A stretch of DNA of 64,000 nt from Colwellia psychrerythraea 34H (GCF_000012325.1 NC_003910.7:2666001-2730000); one strand, 5' to 3'. Shown: positions 1 through 9,425, counted from the first letter of the stretch. Numbers and translations are program-made. Notes: generated by a model not told the origin, from the letters alone.

Positions 1-1
1 T

Positions 2-100
2 GGAATGAGTAAGGTGTCTGCTGGCAGCTTAGTTAAATTTACTCAAACGAGTGATTTAGCCACAACTTCCAGTAAGAAAAATAGCAGAGACATTCTATGA
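2..100 (+). CDS. C-terminal end of an RND efflux periplasmic adaptor (membrane fusion protein), partial
   Basis: An open frame enters from the left edge and ends at a TGA that overlaps the ATG of the RND pump gene (ATGA junction at 97-100). Only about 32 residues are visible and they carry no domain. The assignment to the HlyD/AcrA-type adaptor family is an inference from position: adaptor and pump genes are usually adjacent and translationally coupled. The tail is rich in Ser, Thr and Lys, as adaptor C-termini often are. Confidence 0.6.
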   Translation, partial: GMSKVSAGSLVKFTQTSDLATTSSKKNSRDIL

Positions 101-3100
101 ATATTACCCGTTTGGCAATTACCAACAACAGAACAACGTTCATGTTGTTACTCGTGATTGTTTTTTTCGGCATTAATGCCTTTAAAAATATGCCTAAAGA
201 TTATGATCCTGGTTTTATCATTCGTACCGCACAAGTTATTACTCAATTTCCGGGGGCTAGTCCACAGCGAGTAGAAATGCTGGTTACAGACAAATTAGAG
301 CGCGTTATTCAAGAACTGCCTGAATTAGACTTTGTTAAAAGTGAGTCACGTACAGGTATCTCTATTATTAGCGTTAATATTAAAGAAAGTTACCGCGATT
401 TACGTCCTATTTGGGATAACCTACGTCGTAAAATTGAAGCGGCTCAAGTTGAGTTACCCGCAGAAAGCCAGCCGTCAGTGGTTAATGATGAGTTTGGTGA
501 TGTTTTTGGTATTGTTATTGGCTTAACTGCAGAAGGTTATGATTACCGTGAATTAAAAGACATCGCCGATCAAACAAGAGATGCCATGCTGCGTTTATCC
601 GAAACGGCAAAAGTACAAGTATTTGGCGAACAGCAAGAACATATCTTCCTTGAATATGATAATGCGCACCTAGCCAGCTTAGGCATTTCTCCGAGCCAGT
701 TAAGTGACCAGTTATCTAGTCGAAATATTATTATCTCGGGTGGCAGTATTATTATAGATAATGAACAAATTACCCTTGAACCCAGTGGTAACTTTGAAAA
801 TGTTGATGAAATAAAAAGAACGATTATTCAAATCCCTGGTAGCGATCGTCTACTTTATTTAAGTGACTTGGTCACTATCAAGCGCAGTTATGTTGATCCT
901 GTGCAGAGTAAAGTTAGCTTATCTGGAGAGCAGGGCATATCGATTGCTATTGCGATGAGGCATGGCGGTAATAATATTTTACTGGGTCAACAGGTGAATG
1001 AGTTACTGGCTACATTGAATAAAAGTTACCCTATTGGCGTAAACTTTGAGGCAGTTTCTTTTCTACCTTTTGATGTAGAAAAGAAAGTTGATGATTTTTC
1101 TGGCAACTTAATTCAAGCCGTTATTGTTGTCACCTTGGTGATGTTATTTAGTTTAGGTTTTAGAACAGGCCTCATTGTTGCGGTACTGATCCCAACGAGT
1201 ATGATTTTTGCGATACTTATCATGTCACTGCTAAATATTGGTATTGACCAGATTTCTTTAGCGGCACTAATTATCGCCCTTGGTATGTTAGTCGATAACG
1301 GCATAGTCATGTCAGAAAATATTATGGTGTCGATGGAAAAAGGCAAAAATGCCATCGATGCAGCAGTGGACTCTGCTAATGAGTTAAAAGTACCACTATT
1401 AACTTCCTCACTGACCACAGCAGCGGCATTTTTACCTATATTTTTAGCAGAATCGTCTACAGGTGAATACACAGCGTCGCTATTTAAAGTAGTGAGTATT
1501 ACCTTATTGTGTTCTTGGGTCTTGTCGATGACGGTTATCCCGATGCTTTGTGTAAACTTTATGAAAGTTAAAAAGACAACGGGGCAAGTTGATAGCCCGC
1601 TATTGGTCACATACCGAACCTTATTAAAAAATTTACTGCGTTTTCGTTGGCTAACATTATCCATAACCTTCGTCATGATTATCATCTCTGTTTGGGGGCT
1701 TTCATTCATCCCTAAATTGTTTTTTCCACCGTCAGATAGGGCATTTTTCAAAATGGAATTAGAAATGCCCATTGGTACTACGTTAGCGGCGACTGAGCGA
1801 GTTACTCAAAGTATCGAAAGCTATATTAAAGAAGAGTTGAAAGCTAAAACCAATGAAGACCTAGGTGTTACTAATTGGGTTACTTATGTAGGAAATGGTG
1901 GTCCAAGGTTTTTATTAACACATAACCCCAAGCCGACCAGCAGCAATTACGCCTTAATGGTTATCAATGTAACTAGCAATAAAGAAGTGGATCAAACCAT
2001 GGAAAAATTGGAACGATTTAGTTTGGATAATTTTCCTGATTTATTGGTTAAACTTCGTAAAATAGAAAATGGCTCTCCTATTGAAAATCCTGTAGAAGTG
2101 CGTATTAATGGTACTGATACTGAGCAGTTATTTACCTTGGTTGAGCAAGTTAAAAAGCGAATGAGCGCTATTAACGGAGTAAAAGGTGTTAGTGATAATT
2201 GGGGTATGCCAATTAAAAAATTACAGGTTAATATTAACCAAAGTCGTGCTCGTCGAGCAGGTGTATCGAGCAAAGATATCGCTGTATCATTACGCACTGG
2301 CATGTCCGGATTAGAGTTAAGTCAATATAGGGAAGGGGACATTGTTATTCCTATTACGATGCGTACCCAAGCAGGCGACCGCCAAGACATTGGTAAATTA
2401 CAAGCACTAGCAGTGTACTCTCAGGCAAATGGCAGTTCAGTACCTTTAACACAAGTTGCTGATATTAAGGTAGTGTGGGAATCTGCTCAAATTTTACGTC
2501 GTGATCGCTTAAAGACCATTACCCTTGGTGGTCAAATAGATAATACCATTACCGCAAATCAGGCATTTAAAGAATTACTACCTTGGCTTGAAGAACAGCA
2601 AAAAAACTGGCCAATCTCCTACTCATATGAGTTAGGTGGAGAATTTGAAACCTCAGGCAAAGCGAATAAATCAATAGGTGACAAATTACCTATTGCCGGT
2701 TTTCTTATACTTTTATTACTTATTGCGCAGTTTAATTCGGTTAGAAAAGCATTCATTATATTGTTAACTATTCCCTTAGGCCTTATTGGCGTAACGACTG
2801 GATTATTAGTGGGGCAATCTTTCATCGGTTTTATGACATTATTAGGCATAGTTTCATTGGCAGGTATTGTTATTAATAACGCAATAATATTATTAGAACG
2901 TATACAAATAGAGGAGCAAGCACTTCCTGGTAATCATTTTCAGGCGATTATTAATGCAGCTCAGCAAAGATTCAGACCGATTGTGTTAACGACAGCGACC
3001 ACCATTTTTGGCTTAATTCCACTATACCTTGGAGGCGGCGAGTTTTGGCAACCTATGGCGATAGCTATCATGGGTGGGTTACTGTTCTCAACTGTCTTTA

Positions 3101-3156
3101 CTTTAGGCGTTATCCCCGTGGTTTACGCAGTATTGTTTTCTATCAAGGAGCAGTGA
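97..3156 (+). CDS. RND family efflux transporter, inner-membrane permease
   Basis: This 1019-residue protein has the length and layout of a proton-driven AcrB/HAE-type pump. It has an N-terminal membrane helix at about residues 13-31, a large periplasmic loop, a helix bundle at about 335-500, a second periplasmic loop, and a C-terminal bundle at about 865-1015. The TM4 proton-relay region reads LGMLVDNGIVMSEN, with the Asp near residue 400. The second Asp of AcrB is Asn here, as in many HAE-family members. The start codon overlaps the stop of the upstream adaptor fragment, so the two are probably co-translated. No outer-membrane channel gene follows. Substrates cannot be read from the sequence; multidrug or lipophilic compound export is the family default. 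Confidence 0.9.
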   Translation: MNITRLAITNNRTTFMLLLVIVFFGINAFKNMPKDYDPGFIIRTAQVITQFPGASPQRVEMLVTDKLERVIQELPELDFVKSESRTGISIISVNIKESYRDLRPIWDNLRRKIEAAQVELPAESQPSVVNDEFGDVFGIVIGLTAEGYDYRELKDIADQTRDAMLRLSETAKVQVFGEQQEHIFLEYDNAHLASLGISPSQLSDQLSSRNIIISGGSIIIDNEQITLEPSGNFENVDEIKRTIIQIPGSDRLLYLSDLVTIKRSYVDPVQSKVSLSGEQGISIAIAMRHGGNNILLGQQVNELLATLNKSYPIGVNFEAVSFLPFDVEKKVDDFSGNLIQAVIVVTLVMLFSLGFRTGLIVAVLIPTSMIFAILIMSLLNIGIDQISLAALIIALGMLVDNGIVMSENIMVSMEKGKNAIDAAVDSANELKVPLLTSSLTTAAAFLPIFLAESSTGEYTASLFKVVSITLLCSWVLSMTVIPMLCVNFMKVKKTTGQVDSPLLVTYRTLLKNLLRFRWLTLSITFVMIIISVWGLSFIPKLFFPPSDRAFFKMELEMPIGTTLAATERVTQSIESYIKEELKAKTNEDLGVTNWVTYVGNGGPRFLLTHNPKPTSSNYALMVINVTSNKEVDQTMEKLERFSLDNFPDLLVKLRKIENGSPIENPVEVRINGTDTEQLFTLVEQVKKRMSAINGVKGVSDNWGMPIKKLQVNINQSRARRAGVSSKDIAVSLRTGMSGLELSQYREGDIVIPITMRTQAGDRQDIGKLQALAVYSQANGSSVPLTQVADIKVVWESAQILRRDRLKTITLGGQIDNTITANQAFKELLPWLEEQQKNWPISYSYELGGEFETSGKANKSIGDKLPIAGFLILLLLIAQFNSVRKAFIILLTIPLGLIGVTTGLLVGQSFIGFMTLLGIVSLAGIVINNAIILLERIQIEEQALPGNHFQAIINAAQQRFRPIVLTTATTIFGLIPLYLGGGEFWQPMAIAIMGGLLFSTVFTLGVIPVVYAVLFSIKEQ

Positions 3157-3198
3157 AAATAAATAAAACGTTCACGTACGCTAATTAAAATAGCTCAA

Positions 3199-3234
3199 GC
3201 TCATGTTGCTCTCAATCTTAAGAACAACATGAGC
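3199..3234. terminator. Inverted repeat after the RND pump gene
   Basis: A perfect 10-bp stem (GCTCATGTTG / CAACATGAGC) encloses a 16-nt loop, 43 bases after the pump stop codon. No clear T-run follows, so it may be a weak or factor-assisted terminator, or a 3' stabilising hairpin. Confidence 0.4.
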
Positions 3235-3453
3235 TCAATCATGCACCTTGTCTTGATTTATTTTCTCTTCGTACAACTGTTCACTCCTTAATGAAATCGG
3301 TATTAATTCATTCTTAGCTATTTCTACTCGCTGGATTAGTGAAATAGCAAAATAGGTCAGGTATACTAAGCGACATTAAATCAGGCGGCCTTACTTTGTT
3401 TAAAGCTAAAGTGCCTGCTTAAACGTTTTAACTATCATTGCATGAGTATCTAA

Positions 3454-3783
3454 ATGGCCGTTATTAATTGTCCAGGTTGTAAGAAAAAAATCTCCGATAA
3501 AGCAAAAACTTGTAATCACTGTAACCTTGATTTATCTGAGATCGACTCTGATAAACTTGCCAGCCTAAACCGCGTACATTTAATCAATAAAACTCAACGT
3601 TTAATGAACTACTCTTTTATCGCCATGTTGTTATTTTGTGGTGGATTTCTCTTTATGTTTTGGGATGGGGTCGAACCAGGCAGTTGGCAACATAATCTAG
3701 CGATGGTCAGTGCCATTATTGGCTTTGTCATGTATATAATCATTCGTGCCATGCTACTCTTTACCAAACGCAAAGCTAGATAA
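3454..3783 (+). CDS. Small membrane protein with N-terminal zinc ribbon
   Basis: This 109-residue protein opens with a CPGCKKKISDKAKTCNHC segment. The two CxxC pairs (about residues 7-10 and 21-24) are a typical zinc-ribbon knuckle. A Lys/Arg-bearing linker follows, then two hydrophobic helices at about 51-70 and 80-100, ending in a basic tail. The arrangement suggests a cytoplasmic zinc ribbon tethered to the inner membrane. Its specific role is unknown. It stands alone, 297 bases after the RND gene. Confidence 0.75.
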   Translation: MAVINCPGCKKKISDKAKTCNHCNLDLSEIDSDKLASLNRVHLINKTQRLMNYSFIAMLLFCGGFLFMFWDGVEPGSWQHNLAMVSAIIGFVMYIIIRAMLLFTKRKAR

Positions 3784-3862
3784 CCTGTTCTGATACAAGA
3801 CGTAGATACAACGAATCAATATTTATACTAATTTTCATACAACTTAATACCTCGGAATTCTA

Positions 3863-4186
3863 ATGGATGTAATTAAAACCATAGACGCCATGTCAAATGA
3901 CATGTACTTACGCCTAAAATGTGCTGCGGAAACAGGAAAATGGCCTGAAGGTACTGTTGTGGACGCAGCGCAACGTGCTACTGCTTTGCAATTGAGTATG
4001 GCTTATCAAGCCCGACATCTTAAAAATGATGAAATGCTGACTATCGGCCCTGATGGCCACGTTGTTGAAAAAAACAAACGTCAGTTAAAATCTGAATTTT
4101 CTAGCTACAAAGCTGAAGAAGAATTGAAAAGCTGTACTAAACCCACACAAGCGGATATCGCTTATTTCAGTAACAATGAGCTGTAA
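3863..4186 (+). CDS. YeaC-like DUF1315 family protein
   Basis: The 107-residue product matches what I recall of the YeaC/DUF1315 family. It has an acidic N-terminus with a MYLRLKCAAETGKWPEG segment, then a helix containing AAQRATALQLSMAYQ. Members are small cytosolic proteins of unknown function found across Gammaproteobacteria. The start has a modest purine-rich stretch (CGGAAT) upstream. The gene sits between the zinc-ribbon gene and the DUF349 gene on the same strand, and the short gaps would allow joint transcription. Confidence 0.75.
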   Translation: MDVIKTIDAMSNDMYLRLKCAAETGKWPEGTVVDAAQRATALQLSMAYQARHLKNDEMLTIGPDGHVVEKNKRQLKSEFSSYKAEEELKSCTKPTQADIAYFSNNEL

Positions 4187-4241
4187 GCCTGCATTTAAGT
4201 CGCTCTTGTTATTCTCCAACTGAAAGAATTAAAAAAAAACT

Positions 4242-7112
4242 ATGATCTTCTCCAAATTATTTAAAACAAAAGTTAAGTGGCAACATAAAGATGCGACTGT
4301 CCGTATCACAGCAATTAATGATGAATTATCCGCTGATAACACTGAACAACTACGCATATTAACTGATCTTATTAACCAAGATAGCAGTGATTTAGTGCGC
4401 CGTGCTGCTTTGATCAAAGTAGGAACTCTTGATTGCTACCTCGAAGCAAGTCAGAATAATAATCAAATCAAAGTAAAACAATTTGCTGCAAAACAAGTAC
4501 ATGACATTTTGACCACTGATCACAATGTTGTGATCAGCGGACAGCAAAAACAAACACTATTAGACCAACAAGAAACAACCCCCGTACTGGGAACAGCTTT
4601 ATTAGAAGCTTGGCTTGCCCACGAACAAGATAGCGCTATTATGATTTCGCTTTATCAGCAAATTAGTGCGCGCAAAACAACCACACATTTATTAACACAC
4701 AGCTTTAGCCAAAAGCAAAACCCTGACTTTCAAGCTTACATAATTAACCAAGTTGATGATGCTAAGGTTTTAGAGAAATTAAGTAAAAAAGCATGCAATC
4801 ATGTATTAGCTCAACAAATTGAAGATAAACTAAGCGCTATACAAGTCGCCATTGAGAAACCACAAAAATTAGAGAAACAAATACAACTGACGTTAGCAAA
4901 ACTTCAAGCGTTAAAAGATGTTGGTGACTATGGTGTTTATAAAACCCGTAAGGCACAGTTAATTAACGAATGGCAGACACTAGCACTTGATTTTGATGTT
5001 TTCACGGAAGAAAAAAGTGTCGTATTTAGTGATAAATATCAAAGCATTATTAGTCAATTAGAAAAGTTATTCATTGCTAAAGCTGAAAATTATCAACAGC
5101 AAATCATTAGCGACAAGTTATCGCATGATAAACAGCAAGACAAAAAAGAATTTACTCAACAGCTTAATCATATTAGCCAATCAATCACGACAGCCGTTTT
5201 TTCTAGTGACAAATTTGATGAAGATTCTTTTAAAGAGTTGCTGCGTAACCTAACAACCAATATTAAAGCTTCTGTACTTAATAAAGATGAACAACAGAAT
5301 TTTATTAGCCAAGTTGTACAACTGTCTAAGCGTTTGAATGAAATACCTGAAATTGCTGAATCGGTTAGCCAAGCTACCCACTTAATTTCTAAAATATCAC
5401 AATTGACTTTACCTAAGTCTTTAGAAGAGTTGAACGACCGACAACAAACGTATAATGATTGGTTAAAAGCTTGGCGCGTTATTGAAAAGAAAACTGCTGG
5501 TATTTTGCCAGAGTCTATTGTGCAGGCTCAAAAAGAAATTGTCTCTACTTGGCAGGGCGGATTGAAGTCATTGCAAAGTCAGCAAAAAGAACTTTTCTTT
5601 CAACACAAAAAGAAACTACAAGACATAAAACGTTTACTCAATAATGGTAAATACAAAGTTTGTTTTGGTTTGTTCAAAGGCGTGAAAGAAAGTATTCATC
5701 ACTTGTCTGTACAACAATTGCAACAATTACAACGTGACTTTGACCAAGTAAGTGAGAAAATGGTCGAACTTAGCGATTGGGAACATTATATCGCTACACC
5801 ACGTAAGCAAGAGTTATTGCTTGCTATTCAAACTCTGGTTGAAACGCCATTGGATAATCCCAATGAGCAAGCAAAAAAAGTTAAAGAGTATCGTGGTACA
5901 TGGAATTCATTAGGTCATGCTGATGAAGATGTTGATAAGCAACTCAATGAGCAGTTTAATCAATGCTGTGAACAAGCGTTTGCTCCTTGTCGTTTATTCT
6001 ATGCCGAGCAAGATAAAATGCGTTTACAGCATTTAGATCAACGCCAAAAAATACTAGCAAAAGCAGAGTTGTTTGTTTCACAGCTAAATGACTCACAAGA
6101 AACACCGAAGCCAGATTTTAAACAACTTGACGGCCAACTCAACAATTTACAACAGCAATGGAATAATGCTGGTGAAGTTGATCGTAACCAATATAAAAAA
6201 CTGCAGCTGAAGTTTAAAGAAGCTATTGCCCCGATTAAAAGCGCCATTAGTGTTTTTCATGCCAGTAATATCACAGCAAAACAAGCATTAATCGCTAAAG
6301 CTGAAGAGTTACTAGCAAGTGAGGATGTTTTAGCAGCAATTGAATCAGCTAAACAGTTACAAGAAAAATGGCGTGAAGTAGGTTTTGCCGGAAATCATCA
6401 AGAAAATCAGCTGTGGCAGAAATTTCGCCAAGTTAATGATGAATTATTTGGTAAGAGACAACAATTTAAATCTGAACAACAAGCAGTATTATCGACTCAA
6501 CAACAAGTGTTTATTGAACAAGTGCTTGTCATTGAAGAGTCTCTTGGCGCTGTAAAAGATGAAGATGATAAGCAAGTATTACAGTCAATTGCGCAACGTG
6601 CAGAAATGTTACTTAAAGACGTTATTGCCAGTAAACCTGTTATCAAATCTGTCGCTGCACGTATTGAGAAAATCAGTAAGCAAATTGAGCAACTCATAAA
6701 AGCAAAGACCCAAGAAAAAGAACAACAAACATGGTCAAACTTGTTTGAGTTAATGTCCTTACAAGCTCAAAATAACCAAGAGTTACAAGCATTACAAACA
6801 TCAGCTGTTTACAATAATATGACCAGTTTTTGGCAAAAACGTTTCCAAGAGCATGTTAAGTTAACTAAACCAGCTCAAAATAGTGCTCGCTTTGATAAAA
6901 CCTTAGAAATTGAAATACTTGGCAAAAGTGATTCACCGGTAGAGTTAGCCGAACAGCGTATGAAAGTTCAAGTTCAATTAATGCAAGAACAGATGCAATC
7001 AGGTACTGAGATTGATTTGAATAAATTGCTAATTGATTGGTTGATGTTAGGTTCGCTTGTTGAAAGTGACTTACCGCTAATTGAGCGTTTAAAAACTATT
7101 TATTGCCAATAG
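4242..7112 (+). CDS. Large DUF349-repeat protein
   Basis: A 956-residue, mostly helical, Gln/Lys/Glu-rich protein. The first 170 residues look like a HEAT-like helical region. After this come repeated DUF349-type units with W-x(n)-G patterns, for example near residues 540-600, 610-680 and 690-750 (motifs such as LQEKWREVGFAGNHQENQLWQKF). DUF349 proteins occur in Alteromonadales, Vibrionales and Pseudomonadales; their molecular function is not established. No signal peptide or membrane helix is visible, so it is probably cytosolic. A 13-bp hairpin and a T-rich hairpin follow the stop. Confidence 0.8.
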   Translation: MIFSKLFKTKVKWQHKDATVRITAINDELSADNTEQLRILTDLINQDSSDLVRRAALIKVGTLDCYLEASQNNNQIKVKQFAAKQVHDILTTDHNVVISGQQKQTLLDQQETTPVLGTALLEAWLAHEQDSAIMISLYQQISARKTTTHLLTHSFSQKQNPDFQAYIINQVDDAKVLEKLSKKACNHVLAQQIEDKLSAIQVAIEKPQKLEKQIQLTLAKLQALKDVGDYGVYKTRKAQLINEWQTLALDFDVFTEEKSVVFSDKYQSIISQLEKLFIAKAENYQQQIISDKLSHDKQQDKKEFTQQLNHISQSITTAVFSSDKFDEDSFKELLRNLTTNIKASVLNKDEQQNFISQVVQLSKRLNEIPEIAESVSQATHLISKISQLTLPKSLEELNDRQQTYNDWLKAWRVIEKKTAGILPESIVQAQKEIVSTWQGGLKSLQSQQKELFFQHKKKLQDIKRLLNNGKYKVCFGLFKGVKESIHHLSVQQLQQLQRDFDQVSEKMVELSDWEHYIATPRKQELLLAIQTLVETPLDNPNEQAKKVKEYRGTWNSLGHADEDVDKQLNEQFNQCCEQAFAPCRLFYAEQDKMRLQHLDQRQKILAKAELFVSQLNDSQETPKPDFKQLDGQLNNLQQQWNNAGEVDRNQYKKLQLKFKEAIAPIKSAISVFHASNITAKQALIAKAEELLASEDVLAAIESAKQLQEKWREVGFAGNHQENQLWQKFRQVNDELFGKRQQFKSEQQAVLSTQQQVFIEQVLVIEESLGAVKDEDDKQVLQSIAQRAEMLLKDVIASKPVIKSVAARIEKISKQIEQLIKAKTQEKEQQTWSNLFELMSLQAQNNQELQALQTSAVYNNMTSFWQKRFQEHVKLTKPAQNSARFDKTLEIEILGKSDSPVELAEQRMKVQVQLMQEQMQSGTEIDLNKLLIDWLMLGSLVESDLPLIERLKTIYCQ

Positions 7113-7135
7113 ATTTATAGTTAAAATTACTCTTT

Positions 7136-7169
7136 AGTGCTCAGTTTTACTAATCGAAAACTGAGCACT
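7136..7169. repeat. 13-bp perfect inverted repeat after the DUF349 gene
   Basis: Arms AGTGCTCAGTTTT and AAAACTGAGCACT flank an 8-nt loop. There is no T-run directly after it. It precedes the stronger terminator at 7196-7235 and may protect the mRNA 3' end. Confidence 0.5.
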
Positions 7170-7195
7170 GAACGAAAAATATAAAATATATCTAA

Positions 7196-7235
7196 AGTCA
7201 GTTTGTTTCTTATCTATGAGGCAAACTGATTTTTT
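7196..7235 (+). terminator. Rho-independent terminator of the DUF349 gene
   Basis: The stem pairs TCAGTTTG (7198-7205) with CAAACTGA (7222-7229), extended by one G-T and one A-T pair, and is followed by TTTTTT. It lies 84 bases after the DUF349 stop. Confidence 0.7.
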
Positions 7236-7268
7236 ATTTCATTTGATAAATAAACGCGGAATATTGCT

Positions 7269-7655
7269 ATGAAAACTTATTTTACCCTCATGTTAGTTTT
7301 ATTATCTCACACAGTAACTGCAGCCAGTATATCTGAACAGGAACAACAAAAAAGTAGGATAGTGAAGGGGATTTATCAACTTACTGATGGCGCCTTAGCA
7401 TTGTGTCCTAAACAAAATTCACAAGCATTTAACGAAACGCTTACGTTATTTAAACAGCGTTTTCCAGACGTAATGCGGTTAGTTAAAAATTCCCCATATC
7501 GACCTGCCGAAAAACAAGAGAACACTGGATCTACCCCAACATTAACGCAACAGTGTTTATTTAAACAAAGAATGCTAAATAACATGATAGTGACAGAAGA
7601 AGGTCAACAAACAATGACTAAAGCATTACAGACACTGACAAGTGGTGAGACTTAA
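7269..7655 (+). CDS. Small secreted protein of unknown function
   Basis: The 128-residue product begins with a Sec-type signal peptide (MKTYFTLMLVLLSHTVTAAS, cleavage after about residue 18). The predicted mature part is hydrophilic, with two cysteines (near residues 43 and 97) that could form a disulfide in the periplasm. I do not recognise the family. It is flanked by its own terminator downstream and the DUF349 terminator upstream, so it is probably a single-gene unit. Confidence 0.65.
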   Translation: MKTYFTLMLVLLSHTVTAASISEQEQQKSRIVKGIYQLTDGALALCPKQNSQAFNETLTLFKQRFPDVMRLVKNSPYRPAEKQENTGSTPTLTQQCLFKQRMLNNMIVTEEGQQTMTKALQTLTSGET

Positions 7656-7681
7656 CTGTATTCGGCATGATTAAAAAAACT

Positions 7682-7716
7682 AAGGTAGTTGTGATGACTA
7701 AGACTACCTTTTCTTA
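7682..7716 (+). terminator. Rho-independent terminator after the small secreted protein gene
   Basis: An 8-bp stem, AAGGTAGT (7682-7689) with ACTACCTT (7703-7710), is followed by TTCTTATT. It starts 26 bases after the stop codon. Confidence 0.6.
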
Positions 7717-7889
7717 TTAAACCAATCTAATAATTACTCTGCCATAATAATAAACCAGCAAACCCAACGCTTCTGCAACGTTAAGCTGACCAAAAAATTA
7801 ATCAGTCTGGTATTATTACTTTCCTTCTTTAATACTTCAGCGTACTCTTACCTCTTGTTTTACATGATAAAAACTAAGAGAAACAAAGT

Positions 7890-8411
7890 ATGTACCCGTA
7901 TATTAAGTTAATCGCGACCCTGTTTAGAGCCAAAAATAGTCCTCAAATGAATTTGGATGAAAAAAGCGTGCTGAACTGCCGTGCAGGGTTAACTGATATT
8001 GATGTCTTTGTTGAACTTAATAATGCGCGTCATTTAACGTATATGGAGTTTGGTCGTTGGGATTTTGCTCAACGTACCGGTTTACTGAGTCTCATGAGAA
8101 AAAACAAATGGGCCTTCGCTGTGGGCGGTGCTAGTGTGCGCTATCGTAGAAGAATAGCGTTTTGGAAAAAATTCACTGTCACTACTCAGGTTATTTGTCA
8201 TGATGGCCGCTGGTTTTACTTTTTACAAGAAACCCATATTAAAGATAAAGTTTGTTCATCGGCATTAATTAAAGCCGCGTTTACCTCAAAGCAGGGTTTA
8301 GTACCCGCTACTGAAGTTTTAGCTGCCTATGGTAAAACCACACCAAACTTTGATGTACCCGATTGGGTTAATGCCTGGATTGATGCAGAAAGTCAGCGAC
8401 CTTGGCCGTAA
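7890..8411 (+). CDS. Thioesterase-like (hot-dog fold) protein, THEM6-like
   Basis: This 173-residue protein has the signs of an acyl-CoA thioesterase-type hot-dog domain. The sequence DIDVFVELNNARHLTYMEFGRWDF carries the N-N-A-R-(H/Y) element of the 4HBT/THEM6 group, and VRYRRRIAFWKKFTV follows. Family members hydrolyse acyl thioesters in the cytosol, but the substrate here is unknown. The gene has no partner; an inserted repeat element starts 36 bases after the stop. Confidence 0.75.
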   Translation: MYPYIKLIATLFRAKNSPQMNLDEKSVLNCRAGLTDIDVFVELNNARHLTYMEFGRWDFAQRTGLLSLMRKNKWAFAVGGASVRYRRRIAFWKKFTVTTQVICHDGRWFYFLQETHIKDKVCSSALIKAAFTSKQGLVPATEVLAAYGKTTPNFDVPDWVNAWIDAESQRPWP

Positions 8412-8447
8412 AAAAATCCTATCAGTACAAAAATATTTTACCTATGC

Positions 8448-8715
8448 TAGGGTCTGTTGAACTTTCGCGGTTAAATTTTGTTCGAGATAAAAGCGTTTTA
8501 ATCGCGGCGAGTAGTGTGTAGCCTAGTCACTCTAAGCAAATACTACTCAACAAAGAGTAAGACGCTTTTAGCCGGATCCTTCGGACAGCGTTTGTTGGAC
8601 ATTTTTACGGCATTATCACCTTTTTATGTGGAACAACCACATGACAAAGGCTCTATCTTGTATAAATACCCAACAAAGCGCTGCAAAAACAATCTCGAAA
8701 GGTCAACAGACCCTA
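8448..8715. mobile_element. MITE-like element with 17/18-bp terminal inverted repeats and TA flanks
   Basis: The left end AGGGTCTGTTGAACTTTC and the right end, reverse-complemented as AGGGTCTGTTGACCTTTC, match at 17 of 18 bases. The ends GGGTCTG (8450) and CAGACCC (8713) are each flanked by TA, the target duplication expected for IS630/Tc1-mariner-type transposition. The 264-bp interior has no convincing transposase, so the element is non-autonomous. Internal partial repeats include TTCGAGAT near the left end with ATCTCGAA near the right. It separates the thioesterase gene from the lipoprotein/GNAT pair. Confidence 0.75.
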
Positions 8716-8758
8716 ACCAAAACTGATTAAAACCAAACAATTTATTAGAAGAATCATT

Positions 8759-8944
8759 ATGAAACTTATTTATGCCTTATTATGTACCTTTTTACTTTCA
8801 TCTTGCGTGTATTATGGCGTTCAGCGAGACTTTGGTGGTGATTCGTCTGCGCCATGTACTTCAGGCTCAAGTAAACAAAATGCAGAATGTAAGGCCGAAA
8901 TAAGAGCGTTAAATAATGAAATTGGAAGCAAAAGTAATGATTAG
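8759..8944 (+). CDS. Small lipoprotein of unknown function
   Basis: The 61-residue product starts with a lipoprotein signal peptide (MKLIYALLCTFLLSSCVYYG). The lipobox LSSC puts the lipidated Cys at residue 16. The mature part is short and polar, with two more Cys. Its stop (TAG at 8942-8944) overlaps the start of the GNAT gene at 8937, so the two are likely co-translated. No family was recognised. Confidence 0.65.
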   Translation: MKLIYALLCTFLLSSCVYYGVQRDFGGDSSAPCTSGSSKQNAECKAEIRALNNEIGSKSND

Positions 8945-9425
8945 AGCAGTAAAAGAACAAGACGTAAGTAGTATTTGTACTATTTACAATCATTTCATAG
9001 AAAATACCGTTGTAACCTTTGAAGAAGAAGTCGTCACAGCGTCAGATATATTAAAGCGTATAACAAAAATAACCGCCGACGATTTACCTTGGTTTGTTGC
9101 AGAAGATGAGTCGGGAAATATCATGGGTTATGCCTATGCGACTAAGTGGCGAGATAGATTTTCTTATCGATTTTCAGTTGAAGTGACTGTGTATTTGTCT
9201 CCTGAGCATACTTCAAAAGGTCTCGGCACTAAGTTGTATCAAGTACTATTTGAAGAATTAAAGCGTATAAAGATCCACAGTGCTATTGGGGGAATTACCA
9301 TACCTAATGAAGCGAGTATCGCTTTACATGAAAAATTTGGCATGGTGAAAGTGGCTCATTTTAAAGAAGTGGGTTTAAAATTTGATCGTTGGTTAGACGT
9401 CGGATATTGGCAAGTAACACTGTAG
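8937..9425 (+). CDS. GNAT-family N-acetyltransferase, phosphinothricin acetyltransferase-like
   Basis: From the ATG at 8937 the product has 162 residues and begins MIRAVKEQDVSSICTIYNHF, the usual start of the Pat/Bar-like GNAT group. Core features are a WFVAEDESGNIMGYAYA beta-strand pair, VEVTVYLSPEHTSKGLGTKL (the acetyl-CoA pyrophosphate loop, G-L-G-T) and a C-terminal GFxxVAHFxEVG element. A GGAAG at 8924-8928 lies 8 bases before this ATG, which favours it over the in-frame ATG at 8916. Relatives acetylate amino-acid analogues or methionine sulfone/sulfoximine; the substrate here is unproven. Confidence 0.85.
   Translation: MIRAVKEQDVSSICTIYNHFIENTVVTFEEEVVTASDILKRITKITADDLPWFVAEDESGNIMGYAYATKWRDRFSYRFSVEVTVYLSPEHTSKGLGTKLYQVLFEELKRIKIHSAIGGITIPNEASIALHEKFGMVKVAHFKEVGLKFDRWLDVGYWQVTL

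Noticed and set aside
1113..1772. 219-residue antisense ORF within the RND pump gene
   Set aside because: It lies wholly opposite a convincing gene; its composition mirrors the membrane helices of the real frame.
8514..8726. 70-residue plus-strand ORF inside the MITE
   Set aside because: It covers the repeat element's interior, has no SD or motif and spans one terminal repeat.
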